A DNA stretch of 64,000 nt, from the NCBI GenBank assembly GCA_030280995.1, contig JASXTE010000002.1:9934683-9998682 (forward strand), written 5' to 3'. Each line of letters starts with the position of its first letter. The first letter of the stretch is position 1. The position numbers and the translations under genes were made by a program. A model generated the notes under the pieces. It worked only from the letters and a program-made list of their open reading frames with translations, was not told the origin of the DNA and searched no databases. Shown one piece after another: positions 45,070-57,479 of this stretch. The stretch comes from Hemileia vastatrix (lineage: Eukaryota > Basidiomycota > Pucciniomycetes > Pucciniales > Zaghouaniaceae).

Positions 45070-46370
45070 TTAAGGAATGAAAACCAAATTTTCATTTTTT
45101 CAAACAAGTGTCATATTTATCTCATCCATCTTATGGAACACTTAACACAGGTGGTTAAGATAGTCCTCAAATGTTTTACAGAATATTATGATATCATCAA
45201 TGTAAACCATCAGCCATCCTTCAACTATTTCCTGATGGAATGTGTTATCCATAACTTTTTTGAAAAGCTGAAGGGGAATTTTTGGGGCCAAATGACATCC
45301 TAACACACTTATAAATACCCATATGAGTGGAAATCATCAGAAAATTCTGAGAATTTTTCTCAACAGGTACCTGGAGATATTCTTTATTACCATCTAAAAG
45401 CTGATATATTTAGCATCTTGTAAGGTAGCATGTATGGAGCTAATTCTGGGTAAAGGATAAATATCATCAAAAGTATAAATTTTTAATGCTCTATAATCAC
45501 CACATAACTTGGTTTTATCTTTCTCATAAGAAATTAGGACAGGTGAGATAACAAAATGATTAGGTGTTTCAACTACCTTTTCAATAATATTCATTTTTAA
45601 AAGGGTAGAGATATTGTCTTCAATATCTTTTCTCTTTTTGGGAGAAGAAGGATAAAGTTTCTTCTTTAAACTAGATGGTATTTCAGCTAATGGGAAAGAT
45701 AATGAAAGCTTCAATTGCTCTTTTACCAATCCTAATTCATGTGACTCATGAGCAAAGGCCATAGAAAAGACTTTATCAATTGAATGATATAATCTTTTTC
45801 CTCACCAGAAAGTTGTTCTCCAAAAGAAGCAGTGTCAATTTCAGACAAAAGGGCAGGAATTTCTTTTTTAGATCTTCCTTTATATTGAACTACACAATGA
45901 CATGTGTTCAATCCTGGTGTTACTAATTTTTTGGAGGAGGAAATTTTAAATTTTCTCTTCCCATTCATCCCCATTGTGGAGCATTGGTTTGAGGGATCCA
46001 ATTTTTTGCCATATTTGGTTAAAATATCATTCTCCACAATGAAACAACTGCTTAACTTATAATTTTTCATAACTAAAAAATCACACATAGCTCTTAAAAA
46101 ACCATGTTTATATTTGAAAAATACTGTGGCTTTTTATTTACCAATGGGAAACAAAATAGAGCCATAACCTCTCCAATTATCAGAAATGATAGTCATAAGT
46201 TTTGATTTATAATCCTGCTCTACTGAAGCAAGTGCATTTTCAGATACTACACTTCCTTCAGCTGCAGAATCTAAAACAACCTCAATTTTATTTCGATTAA
46301 TCAAGACTGGTTCCTTGAGAGGCGCAATAATAATTGAGCTGTCCTCAAGATTTCTTATGATCTCAGCATC
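45070..46370 (-). pseudogene. pol: gypsy protease and reverse transcriptase
   Basis: The protease region has VVLDSAAEGSVVS (about 46280), where the usual DSGA has Ala for Gly. RT begins near 45762 with ...NHFVISPVLISYEKDKTKLCGDYRALKIYTFDDIYPLPRISSI. The catalytic VYIDDIIIF is intact at 45204-45193. The frame breaks between 45394 and 45070. Confidence 0.85.
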
Positions 46371-48803
46371 TTATACTGTAGATAAATCATTATTCCCAAT
46401 GTCAATATTATTTAAATAATGAATATCTTCTTCCAGAATTAAAATTTCCTGGTGAGATTCATATGAAATATTTCTGGCACAATCACTTGAGGTATCATCA
46501 AGTGCAACTGTGTCATCAGAATGTTCCTCTGTTTGTTCAAAAAGATTTACTTTCTTGTCACAAACATGGCCTTTCTGCCAAGGATTGCTCCATTTAAAGC
46601 AAGTTTTTGTTGCATAATTTTTAGGTGCAACAGGCGCAGAGGGTTTACCAACTTTTTCAGGAGGTTTCTGTTGGTAATTGTAGGTTTTTTCTAATGAAGT
46701 TCTAGGAATGAATCTTCTAGAATCATACTTATTATTTAAAAGTATCTCATAACAAGTATTAATAAAAGAAGAAGGTTCTCTTGAGAACTCAGTCCTAGCA
46801 ACTATTGCGTCTCTTAGAGACATAGGCAATTTATAGAGGATCCTGTCCTTCCATAATTAAAACTCTATATCTGGGTCCATTACCCTCAGGATCTTCACAA
46901 GTTTCATCAGGAACTCAATAGGTTTTTCAGAAGAAGAAAAGCTATATCTAGCTTCCTCATACTGCCTTTGTTGATCTATGCTAAACTTGGAACCACCAAA
47001 TTGTGCTTTAATTAATTTTTTCCAATCTTCTCATGAGTAGTAATTTTTATCTAAAAGGACAGATTTATACCCCATTAGGGCAAAATTGGAAAATAAAAAA
47101 ATTAATTTTGACACAATTTCTACATCTGGAAGTTTGTAAGAATGTTTCAGATTATCAATCCTGCAAATAAATTTTTGACAATCAGATAAATAATCACCAT
47201 AAAATGTTGGATATTGCTCAAGTTTTGGCGAATTCTTTTGTTTGAAGCAATCTCCTTATCAAAACCTTGTTTTTGAGTGAAACGAAGCTACAACCTCTCT
47301 AACTGGACAGTAAGCTCATTTTTTATCCCTTCTGTAGATGAACAAGGTGCATCATCAATTTTTGATGATAAATTCAGGAATTTCTACAGGCATTTCTGGA
47401 ACTGTTTTTACTCTAGATGAACCAGGGACAGGTACAATTGGAGTATCCTGTGCAACAGGCTTTTTCAAAGAAATGTCAGAATATTTTTGGTCATGGAACA
47501 ATGAATTCAATTTCTCCTCCTTGGTTGCTAGCCTAGTCTTCACTCTTGGAATACTAGATAAAGTCTCATTGATGGTTGCAAAAGATAATTGGTTCTTATT
47601 TTGCAAAGATGAATAATGGTCACTTAGTCTCTTTAAGTTCAGTTTATGTCCCTCTAGTTCCTGGCAACAGATAGACACAGAGTCTTGTAACTTAGACAAA
47701 TCATTCTTTATATTCTGCCACAAAGCAACTTTTTTCTCATGAGCTACTTTATTCTTATAAAAATCATCAGAAACTCTCTTTAATTCACTTCTTACTGATT
47801 GATAACCCTATTCAGTTAACAAACTATTAAATTTTTGAGTAAATTTCATGTTTTTTATTATATGATTTTGTTTAGCAATAATATCTCTCAAATACTCATC
47901 ATTAATGGTAGCTACATCTGGAGTATTTCTTAATAAGGAAACAGAATAATTTTCCAGATTCTCATAAAATTCAGGATCAAGTGTTTCATCAATAATAGCC
48001 ATATCAGGATTTATCATTGAAGTAGCAATCAATACCAAAGGTTTAGTTACATTAGAATATTGAGCAATCTTCCTACTACAGTCAGCCTCTACTGGTCTCA
48101 TAGTATCATCTCCTCTTGCAGAATTACCTGAAGGAACTGAATAAGTAACAAGAAAGGGTACTTTAGATTCAAAAGAGGGGCTTACCATGGTTTTGGAAAA
48201 AATTGAATTTGATTTTTCTTCCTCTTTCTTCCTCCTTGGTAGGGGTGAGGCAGTGTTGGGATAAGCTGATGGGTTCTGGAAGGACCTGCCTGAGGTGCTT
48301 GCTGTTGTTTTTGGGCCTGGAGGTAGTCCGGCTTGGTGTTTAGCCAGTCCCATTACCATTTTGAAACTTCCACCTTTTCCTGTTGTTGAGGAGCTAATTG
48401 TGGAAGGGATTTTGTTTCTGGAGGACATTTCCTCTTCTCTTGAAGAAAGGATTCTATTTTTCTTACCTTTTCTTCTAGAATTTCTGCTTTTGAACTTAGT
48501 TTGAGATTCTCTGCCCTCAAATCCTTGATGTGAGTGGAGAGGTTGCTGACTTGCTGCTGCAAGGGCATCTTTTTTATCTTGAATCATTTTGGAAGCTCTT
48601 CTGGGGGGTTCACTGAAGGCTTTTGATCCAGAGCAGTTTTTTACACTTTTATTTCTATTTCTTGAATTTCCACATCCTGATTGGTCCAATAATTGATTAA
48701 TTTTTGCAAGTTTTGTAGTCAAAGGAGAACTTACAGAAGTCTCATCATAATCAATCAAGTATAGTTCTTCATCACGGCCAGAAGAAGCTCTTTGATCAAT
48801 CAT
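46371..48803 (-). pseudogene. gag: gypsy gag with a long N-terminal region
   Basis: The minus ATG at 48803 (MIDQRASSGRDEELYLIDYDETSVSSPL) opens 331 codons rich in Ser, Lys and Arg, stopping at TAG 47810-47808. The same frame continues at 47723-47355 with Leu-heptad-like sequence (LQDSVSICCQELEGHKLNLKRLSDHYSSLQNK), probably coiled coil. The capsid part (47330-46830) is decayed. A zinc knuckle remnant, CFKWSNPWQKGHVC near 46600, has lost one Cys. Confidence 0.8.
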
Positions 48804-48904
48804 TGTTGTGTATAACTGAACTGAGAGAAAGAAATATTAAGATTTAGTCAGTTATTATCTAACTTTGTTGAAATAAAAATAAAGGAAAAAATAAAAATAT
48901 TTCA

Positions 48905-49300
48905 AGTATATAATCAATTATCAGGATTATTTAATCAACTGAAATAATGAAAATATATTATTTTTCAGGACAAAAATCAACTGAATAATTATAACTATTT
49001 TATTTAAACTACTTAAGATATTTATATTTTATTACCAGGATTCAAAATGAATCAAATGAAATAATCAAATAATTTATTAAATATAAGGACAAAAAGTCAA
49101 CTGAAATAATTAATACAAATCTCAATTAGTTATATATATTGATATATAATAATCAGAACTATGAGTCAACTGAAGTAATTTAATATAATTCATTTAGATA
49201 ATTTATATATTTATTATTTCACTTTCAGGAAAATTTTCAACTGAAACAATAAAATAAAATTTTAATTATCAGGATTATTGTCAACTAAAATAATAAAAAA
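48905..49300 (-). repeat. degenerate tandem repeat in the gypsy leader
   Basis: TCAACTGAAATAAT-like cores, mostly preceded by CAGGA or GGACAAAAA, recur seven times (48934, 48977, 49052, 49097, 49165, 49237, 49281) at alternating spacings of about 45 and 70 bp. They lie between the 5' LTR and gag. Confidence 0.7.
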
Positions 49301-49714
49301 AAATAATTTTATTACTTCTAGAACTAAGAACAGTATTTCTCTATCTTGGTCAACTTGAAAAAATTAAAAATAAATTATTTAACAGGCACCTACCCCTGTA
49401 ACTTGAACAAATTAATGCCACTACAGATTGCTGAGTAAAGATATACATGAAGGATGAAATAAGCAGAGTGAGACCTACAGATAGCAGCTGGTATAGTCAC
49501 TACAAATATATAGGACAAAACACCTATCTAAATCTTAAATTTGGAGTGAGGTTTGATTCATAGCCATGGCAAAAAAAAGGTAAGTCATGTTATTTATGAC
49601 ATTTGTCGTTTTTCAGTCATCCACAAGTCCTTATTGGTCCTTGTAGTCAAAGGCCCCTCAGTCTCCAGCATCCAGATAACAATGTGTCAACAACAATTCA
49701 GAAAGTCTCCCAAA

Positions 49715-50530
49715 TTTCAAGGGGTTCTTTTGGGTCTAGAAGATTTTATGGTGGTCCAAATGGCAGATAAGATGGATAACTCAAGGCTTTCAAAAGGTGT
49801 ATGTAGATTTATCTTTATGTTTTAATTACTCAAATAAGAGGTATAAGAATAAGATTATTATTACTTGTAAGGTTTAGATTTTACGCAAATTTAAGTACTA
49901 AAACAGTCGTGGTAGTAATAAAATGGTTTTTGGTTTGTATATAATATAATTGTAAGTAGTATAAAATGAAGAAAAACAGCACAAAGTAGAAGGACTTTTA
50001 TAGGCAAAAAAGGATAGAGAGCAAAAGGAGTTAACAAGCCTACATACAAGGGTGTGAGAGAAAAGATCCCTCCAAAATAAGAAATAACAAATAACAGAGA
50101 GTACTAAAAAGCTGTGCAAATAAAATATGTTTTAAAATATATCAATTTATTTGATATATTTTTTAAAGCTCATTTTTAAATGTCACACTTAGTACAAAAT
50201 AATTTGAATTTTCAATTTTTAGAATTTTTAATATAATTTGAGTATTTTAAATAAACTAATTTGAATTTTTTATCAATTTTTAGTATTAGTATATTTTTAT
50301 CTCTTTAACCTGTCATTGAGCACCGTGTTAGGGAATAAAAAATATAAGGGACATTAATATTAATTTTAAATATTTACTAAATTTTCTTATTGTAATTAGT
50401 TAATTTATTACAAGTAATTTTAAAGTAAATATAATATAATCAACAATAATATAAGAAATAAAAAAGGCATGGCTTCATCCCAGTAAATAATTAATTATTT
50501 TACTGGGTAAGTCTAGCAGCCTGGCTGACA
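49715..50530 (-). repeat. 5' LTR of the minus-strand gypsy element (816 bp)
   Basis: Closely similar to 41917-42738. The inner end reads TTTCAAGGGG where the other copy has TGTCAAGGGG. Minus-strand sequence after it, TTTGGGAGACTTTCTG, may hold a tRNA-type primer site starting at TGG. TATAAAAG (minus) lies near 49997. Confidence 0.9.
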
Positions 50531-50535
50531 AATAT

Positions 50536-50600
50536 GGTGAATTCAAAAAAGATAATGAAGAGTAACTCCATCAATCTTCCTTAATTTTAGTAGACATCAT
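50536..50600. other. right flank of the gypsy element
   Basis: A short protein-like minus-strand stretch may continue the gene fragment at 41499-41816, but this is too short to judge. Confidence 0.25.
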
Positions 50601-50619
50601 TTGATCAATCTGAAAACCA

Positions 50620-51245
50620 AAAAACCTTTAAAATGCCTGAAAAAGATGCCAAAAATTACAGCCAAAAAGCCTGTAAAATTCTTTCAAAATATGCCACAAA
50701 TGTCAGAAAAAATGCTTTTGAAATTCCTGAAAAAAACACCTTCAAAATGCCTGACAAAATGCCTTTCAAATTACCAAAAAAACACCTTAAAAATCCTTCC
50801 AAAACACCTTTAAAATGTCTGTAAAAATGCCTCTAAAATACCTTGAAAACAAATTTAAAATTCCTGAAACTACACCAGAACTTCCTGTAAACAATATATA
50901 CAACTCCAGCAAAAATTCCTTTAAAACACCTGAATAATACACCAAAAATGCCTTAAAAAATAGAAAAATATGCTGGTGAAAATGCCTTTAAAAAGGCTGC
51001 AAAGGATTGAAAAATACAACATGAAAAATTCCTTCAAAAATATTTCAAAATAAACCAAAATTTAATTCAAACTACAGTGAAATACACCAGCAAAATGCCT
51101 TTAAAATTCCTGCAGAATACACCAATAAATTCCTGAAAATGATAGCAAGAAACACCTGTAAAATACCCCAAAACTTTCAGAAAGATAACCCATCAAATGC
51201 CTAAAAGTGCTTAAAAACACCAATAAAATCCAAAACATGAAAAAA
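50620..51245 (+). repeat. irregular repeat of CCTTTAAAATGCCTG-like units
   Basis: Units such as CCTTTAAAATGCCTGAAAA, CCTTCAAAATGCCTGACAAA and ATGCCTTTAAAATTCCTG recur more than twenty times at uneven spacing. The Lys/Pro-rich frames here are repeat artefacts. Confidence 0.7.
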
Positions 51246-51499
51246 AATTTGAAAACAAGATTTGAGGGAATGTGGTAACTGAGTAAGTAGGGAATGAGAA
51301 ATTTTTGAAATATGGGGAGAGTGATTGAATGAAAAATTATGTGATAGGTAAAAATTATGCAATTTGAATTTGTTGAGGGAAGGGAAACAAATGAAGTTAT
51401 TAAAGAAGAAATTTTCATGGAAAATGCAAAATGATCTTTACAAATATTCAATTTTAAGTTATGGAGTGGGGGGAAAATGAATATAATCAGAAAAATTAA
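51246..51499. other. AT-rich spacer
   Basis: A 116-codon minus frame (51451-51101) spans it and the repeat. It looks like chance reading of low-complexity DNA. Confidence 0.4.
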
Positions 51500-51979
51500 G
51501 AATTTTATTGCAAATATGTGCCAACCATTACAAAAAAAAACTAATCAATTAAGAAAGTCAAGTAATTATTAATGTCCTCATACAATTGGCCATATTTTAT
51601 ACATTCTGTAATAAATTCCTTTTTTTAATTTTCTTGCTTTTCCAATTCATGACTTTCCATCTCTCTTTGAAAATCATGGTATTTTGTTTTCTCTGAGCCA
51701 AGATGAACTCTATCTATCTCCTGTACCTTAAATTTGCCCTTTTCAATGTTTGATTGAAGCTAAAAAAATTTTTCTCCAAGTCTAATGCCTGTTTATCTTT
51801 CATTAACATATGATCAAACTTCATCTTCTCAAAGTTCAGGGCCTTTTTTTAAATCAAGGATTTTTCTAAGAGAAAATTTAATATAAAAAGAGAAATAAAA
51901 ATGTTATTGAAGAAAATATTCAGTAAAAAATTCTTACAAGATCTTATTTCTCAAAGTAATCATTAGGTGAGCCCAATGA
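51500..51979 (-). pseudogene. 3' part of a broken coiled-coil gene (see 57480-58358)
   Basis: Minus-strand stretches ALNFEKMKFDHMLMKDKQALDLEKN and VQEIDRVHLGSEKTKYHDFQREMESHELEKQEN, then KKEFITECIKYGQLYEDINNYL, look like a charged coiled-coil C-terminus. They break across frameshifts. The gypsy element at 51980-57429 separates it from the 5' part. Confidence 0.5.
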
Positions 51980-52238
51980 AGTTAGGATTTGGTTGAGGGG
52001 TTAGAAGGAGAAGCACTATGGGTGCTATGCATTCAAAGAGGCAGAAGAAGGGATATTGCATAAGGGATTTTCATGTGGCAAGGGCTATTGAGTGCTCCTT
52101 ATTGGACAACTTATATAGTAATACAGTTACTTCTTAGTCTTGTTGATTGTAACACTCACTTTTGTATCAGTATAGTCAGTACCATCTTAGGCTAGTGTCA
52201 GCTCTAGTAGTAGTAGTATGTCCTTTTAGGTCCTAACA
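51980..52238 (+). repeat. 5' LTR (259 bp)
   Basis: It starts AGTTAGGATTTGGTTGAGG and ends TTAGGTCCTAACA. It aligns with 57147-57429 over GTGCTATG, AGAGGCAGAAGA, GGAGTGCTCC, TTGTCTTGTTGATT and CTAGTAGTAG. Confidence 0.85.
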
Positions 52239-52276
52239 TTTTTTCTGATCTATAACTTTTCCACTACAAAAGAATT

Positions 52277-53260
52277 ATGAACCCTTCAGGTCAACCCAAT
52301 GCTGCACTCCTTGCTGCAATGCAACAGAAGGTGGCACACTTGCGAGAACAAATTTCCATACTCATGAAACTTCTAGTGGGGGAGAAGCCTTTATATTTCT
52401 GCCCCACTGAAGTAGAGTTGGATGCTTGTGAAGCTGAAGGAAATGTACCACCCTCCATGACAGTGCCACCTCTCAAAGACCCAAATATTTCAGTCCCAGA
52501 AATTTTCAATGGAAAGCAAGGTCCCTGGGTAGATCAGTATGCATCACAGGTAAAGCTCTATATCCTGTTGAAAATTAATCAATTCCCAGATGAGTAATTA
52601 AAAATTGGGTTTGCAATATCGTACCTCATGGATGAGGCAGTATTCTGGGAAAGGCCATACACCAAAAGAGCTCCTAGAAAATTCTAAGTCAATGACCAAT
52701 TTTTTTCAGTTCATGGCAGCATTTGAATTAGCCTTTGGTGACCCTTATCTGGCCATAGCCTTGGAACATGCTATAAATCAATTACAGAAGAAACACTTGG
52801 CCACTGAGTAGGTGTCAGAATTAACAGGCCTTGCCAGTTACATCACAACATGGGGAGAGGGAGCGCTCATGTTTCACTTCAGGAATGCCCTAATTATTCA
52901 TCCTCATCTAATCTTCCTCAAGGTGCTCATGGAGATGGCTATTAAAATTGATAAAAATTTCACACATCAGAGAATGGATGGTGGGAGTGGTGCTTGTCAC
53001 TGGAAGAACTATGCCCAATCAAGTGGGTCTAGTACTCAGGAGCCAACTACCATGGATATTGACACATAAAATTCACAGGGAACTGGTGGAAGGAGAAGGC
53101 TTTCAGATAAAAAAACAATGATTCATGAGCAAAGGTTTGTGTCTAAGGTGTGGAACTAGTGATCACTTGGCAAGGAAGTGTAGAGGGAAAATAAGGGTTA
53201 GTGAAGTGGAGGATAGCGCAGGAAAGGTGCAGGTAAAAGACAGAACTTAGTAGTAAAGGT
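52277..53260 (+). pseudogene. gag: gypsy gag with intact zinc knuckle
   Basis: The ATG lies only 38 nt after the LTR. MNPSGQPNAALLAAMQQKVAHLREQI leads into a capsid-like region (PEIFNGKQGPWVDQYASQVKLYI...). The knuckle CLRCGTSDHLARKC at 53140-53181 fits C-X2-C-X4-H-X4-C exactly. Stops at 52595-52597 and later break the frame. Confidence 0.82.
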
Positions 53261-53379
53261 TGTGCTCTCCTTGAGTGTATTAGAGGGAAAGGATAAGGTA
53301 GAATTAGTAAAAAAAATTATGATCCTGTAAGCCACTTGAAGTAAATTATAATCATATTATAATGAGCTTGCCTTCAATG

Positions 53380-56300
53380 ATCATTTATGCCACAACAAAT
53401 GTATGAGCCCTTCTGGACTTCAGGGCCACAGACTGTTTTATTTTTATCAAGTTTTTACAGAAAAATATAAATAAAAAAGAAAAATTGGACCAGCCAAGGC
53501 ATCTAATTATGTTTGATGGATCCTCAGGTGGGGGAGGAGATGTAAGAGAGAAGGTTGTTTTCAGATTCTGGTGTAATGGAAGGAAGTCTCAATGAATTGA
53601 ATATGAAAAAAGCCTGAAGTATTAGTATGATATGGTTCTGGGGATGAAAGGGCTGGACCAATATAATCCATACATTGACTGAAAAGAAAAGAAGGTTCAT
53701 TTGGAGAGGGAAGGGAAGACCAGCACTAAAGTCTCAGCCCCTTGGCCCCTTCAGGGGTCAGGGGCCCATCCCAAAAAGTTATCTGATGTTCTGTTATCAT
53801 CAGCTTACTTGCAACCAAAACTGATGCTTTCTTTTGATTTTAAGAAGAATACTGGGGATGGGGCACCAATTGCAAGCATAAGGAAAGACCAGAGAGGGAA
53901 TTAAGTTCACCAAGAGAAGGAGAAGGCACAACAAGGAAGGGGGAAAGCAGAAAATAAAAAGGTGAATGGGGCAGATAAAGAATCAGCCCCCTGAACCCTG
54001 AAGGAGCCAGGGGCCCCTTCTGGTGAGTCTCCTGGTGTTTTATTATCATAAGTCCACTTGCCCCAAGATCTGAAGCTTTCTATTAATTCTAAGTCTCAGA
54101 GCTTGGAGGAGGAACTGGAATGTGACACAATATCATTGAACATATCTTCCAAGATTGCAACCAATGTCCAGTCTTCATAGCCAACAAAAGCCTCAAAAAA
54201 ATTGTCCCTAAAGATTATTGGGAATTCTTACCATTTTTTGAAAATGGAGAAATCAAGACCCTGTCACCTCATCAACCATATATCTTTTTCCATTGATCTG
54301 ATTCTGGGTGAAACTCCTCAATTTAGCTGCATAATCCCATTCTAAACCTTGGATTCAACAGTGCTAAAAGAGATGGCTGATGTAAATTTAAAAAACAGTT
54401 TCATCATAGAATCAAAATCTCCCTGGGTGTCCCCTGTAATCCTTGAAGGTAAATAGGATGGTTAATTGAGACAATGGATCAACTTCAGAAGTTTAAATGT
54501 GCTGAAAGTTAATAATAGATATCCCCTTCTTCTGGCTAGTGAGCTAATTAACATTGTTCAGGGTGCAGAGATTTTCACATGCCTAGATCTTAAGGAAGTT
54601 TACCATAACATACATGTGAAAAAAGGAGATGAAAACATTCTAGAGTTCTGTACTAATTTTGGGCATTTTGGATGGCTGGTAATGCCATTTGGTCCATTTA
54701 ATGTGCCTTCCACTTTCCAACACTTCACCAATAGTATCTTCAGAGATAGAATAGGGATAGATGTGGAATTCTATCTAGAAAAAATCTTGATTTACTCCAG
54801 ATCAATTTAGGAACACCAGATATGCGTGAAGGACTGTTTGCAGCACTTAATAGAGGTGCAAGTATGGTTGAAACTGGAAAAATTTTCCTTCTCATTAAGT
54901 GAAATCCTCTATCTGTATATGATTATTTCAAAGAATAGAGTGCACATAGACCAGGAGAAATTAAAGCAAGTAACAGAATGGCAAACACCAGCATCAATAA
55001 AGGAGCTCCAGTCATTTTTAGGCTTTGAAAATTTTTACTGCTGCTTTATTGATAATTAATCCCACATTTACCACCTGCAGCATGGCCTCAAAAAGAAGGA
55101 AGCCAAATTTAATTAGACAAGTAGCCAAAAAGATATTTTTGACTACCTAAAAAGGCAATTTGAGATGTCCCCTATTCTTTTAATCCCAGACTTACTAAAG
55201 CTATTTGTTTTAGAATATGACTTTTCATATTTTACACTAGGCTAGGTATTATCCCAATATGACACCAAAAAGTGTCTTACCCACAGTAGAATATTTGTCA
55301 TATACCTTTCTAGGTGCTGAATTGAACTATGAAATATATGATAAGGAGCTGTTAGCACCATTAAAGCTGTATGCACCTGTCACCAATATTTGGAAGGAGG
55401 ACCATGCCATTTACAATTTATTATCTATACAGATCACAAAAACTTTGAAACCTTCCTGACCACTAAAAATTTGACTTTCCATAAAGTGCCCTGAGAAGAA
55501 CTGCTAAGAAGAATTAAATTTGTTGTTCAATTCCAACCAGGGAAAAAAAGTGGAAAACCTGATCCACTATCACAACATCCTTACTTGCACACAGAACCAA
55601 ACCAGCTGCACACTGTTGACACAACTTTATTGAAGGGGGATCTTGAAGAAGGGGTAATCCTATATGAGGAAGAATTAGCAGACAAGGATTTAATGGGATG
55701 GGTAAGGAGGGGGTAGGAAGAAGATGAGGGAGGGAAGGAGCTGGTGAAGGCACTCTTATCTAAGGATTTATTGGTAGGAAAAGAATTGGATGAGTATTAC
55801 CTGGAAGGGGAAGCACTGTATTGGAATAGGAGGGTAGTGGTGCCAAATGATGAATATCTCAATAGGTAGGTGGTCAGATCAAGGCATAACTCTTCAATTT
55901 CAGGACACCCAGGATCTCTGAAGAAGGTGGAGCTTGTGAATTTCAATATTTACTGGAAGTCCATGAAGGTATACATCCAGAAATATGTATCAGTGTGTGA
56001 CTTATTCCAAAGGAACCAGGTCAACCTAAAAGCTATGCCATTGACCCTAATAAGCATACTCATGAAGCCATGGAAGTAACTCTCTTATTATCTTATAGTG
56101 GAGCTACCCAAGTCTCAAGGAAAGAATTCTATCCTCACAGTAGTTGACTGCTGCATCAAGATGGCACACTTTTTCCGCACCACAACCAAGGTTACATCAG
56201 AGAGTATTTCAGACTCAATGGTGGCACATGTCTAGAAGCTACATGGATTTAGCAACATTATAGTATCAGAAAGGGGAAGTACTTTTAACTGTAAGCTGTT

Positions 56301-57135
56301 GAAGGCAATTTATGAGAAACTAAACATTAAGCCCATTTTTTCAATAGTGTGGCATCCACAGACTGATAGGAAATCTGAGATAGTGAATAAGGCAATTGAA
56401 CAATATCTATTCCATTTAATTAACTACCAGCAAGATGATTGGTTGAAACTGAAACCATTGGCTGAATTCTCATAGAAAAACTAGACACATGTGTCAACTG
56501 GCATTTCACCTTTTTATGCCAACTATGGATACCACCCAATATTCTAAATTGGTACCCCATCCACACTAAAAGTTCCAGAAGCTGAAGAATCGATTCAGAA
56601 AATTCTGAGTATATGTCAAGAGTTAGAAGTAGTTCTCAAATTATCTCAAATATCAATGAGGAATCATAATGATCAAGGGAAATCCCAGAATCTGTTCCTA
56701 CAGGTAGGTGAAGAGGTTTGGTTAAGCTCACATTTCCTTTCCACATTGCACCCTAGAGCTAAATTAGATCACAAGAAGGTGGGGCCATTCAAAGTCAAAT
56801 GCAGGGTATTTGACTAAGCTTATAAACTGGAACTACCAATCTCAATGAGGCATGTGCACTCAGTGTTCAATATTTCATTACTCACAAAGCCCCAAGAAGA
56901 TACAATACCAGGATTTCCAGAAGAGTCACTAGCCCTAGTCTATGTAAGAAATGAAGAGGATTTTGAAGTAAAATATATCCTTTCTAAGCATGTCTACAGA
57001 GGGAAAGTTCAGTATTTGATGCATTAGAAAGTTTACAAAGTAGGAGACAGGTCTTGGGAGCCAGTAGAGAACTTAGGTAATGCTAAGGGAAAGACAAAAG
57101 AGTTTGAGAAGGATCACAAGGGGAAGGAAGGGTAA
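53380..57135 (+). pseudogene. pol: gypsy pol: protease, RT, RNase H, integrase, chromodomain
   Basis: The protease motif near 53413 reads LLDFRATD (usual DSGA lost). RT at 54466-54807 has RQWINFRSLNVLKVNNRYPLL, CLDLKEVYHNI and MPFGPFNVPSTFQ, but YLDD is YLEK (54772-54783). RNase H/connection 54826-55560; integrase zinc region about 55870-55990 with the second Cys pair damaged; core VVDCC, VSERGS (Asp to Glu) and KSEIVNKAIEQYL (56140-56400). The chromodomain FEVKYILSKHVYRGKVQYLMH...DRSWEPVENL spans 56960-57075. Dead element. Confidence 0.85.
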
Positions 57136-57146
57136 AAGGAGGGTGA

Positions 57147-57429
57147 TGTTAGGATTTGGTTGAGAGGTAAGAAGGAGGAGTGTTATGGGTGCTATGTATT
57201 GTAAGAGGCAGAAGAGGGGGTTTTATGGGGAAAGTTCTGTGGAGTGCTCCACATTTGAAAACTTATATATTAATCAAGCTACTTCTTTGTCTTGTTGATT
57301 TTAACCCTCACTGTTGGTATCCCCAACATAGTCAGTCTTGTTAGTCTCACTGCTGTATCAGCATATTCAGTCCTGTCTTGGGCTAGTTTCAGCACTAGTA
57401 GTAGTGGCCCACACTCTTAGGTCCTGAAA
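57147..57429 (+). repeat. 3' LTR (283 bp)
   Basis: It starts TGTTAGGATTTGGTTGAGAGG, 11 nt after the pol stop; the intervening AAAGGAGGGTGA is a short polypurine tract. It is longer than the 5' LTR by small insertions. Confidence 0.85.
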
Positions 57430-57479
57430 AAAGAGATGGTTGAAGTATTATCAAATTTTACAGATGTTTCAAGTTGATT

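Larger units (their letters stand above)
41917..50530 (-). mobile_element. Ty3/gypsy retrotransposon, full length, decayed
   Basis: The LTRs at 41917-42738 and 49715-50530 flank minus-strand gag, protease, RT, RNase H and integrase (gypsy order). Target duplication is AAGAT / AATAT (one change). The RT and RNase H sequences resemble gypsy elements abundant in rust fungi. There are many stops and frameshifts, but YIDD in RT survives. Solo LTR 26383-27182 belongs to the same family. Confidence 0.92.
51980..57429 (+). mobile_element. Ty3/gypsy chromovirus with short LTRs, decayed
   Basis: Short LTRs (51980-52238 and 57147-57429) and flanks AATGA / AAAGA bound a 5.45-kb element with gag, protease, RT, RNase H, integrase and a chromodomain in order. 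It carries many stops of all three kinds and has lost RT and integrase catalytic residues, so it is much older than the one at 15727-24209. Confidence 0.88.

Noticed and set aside
50601..50824. Lys/Pro-rich frames with repeated TPLKCL-like peptides
   Set aside because: They are products of the irregular CCTTTAAAATGCCTG repeat, present in two frames at once.
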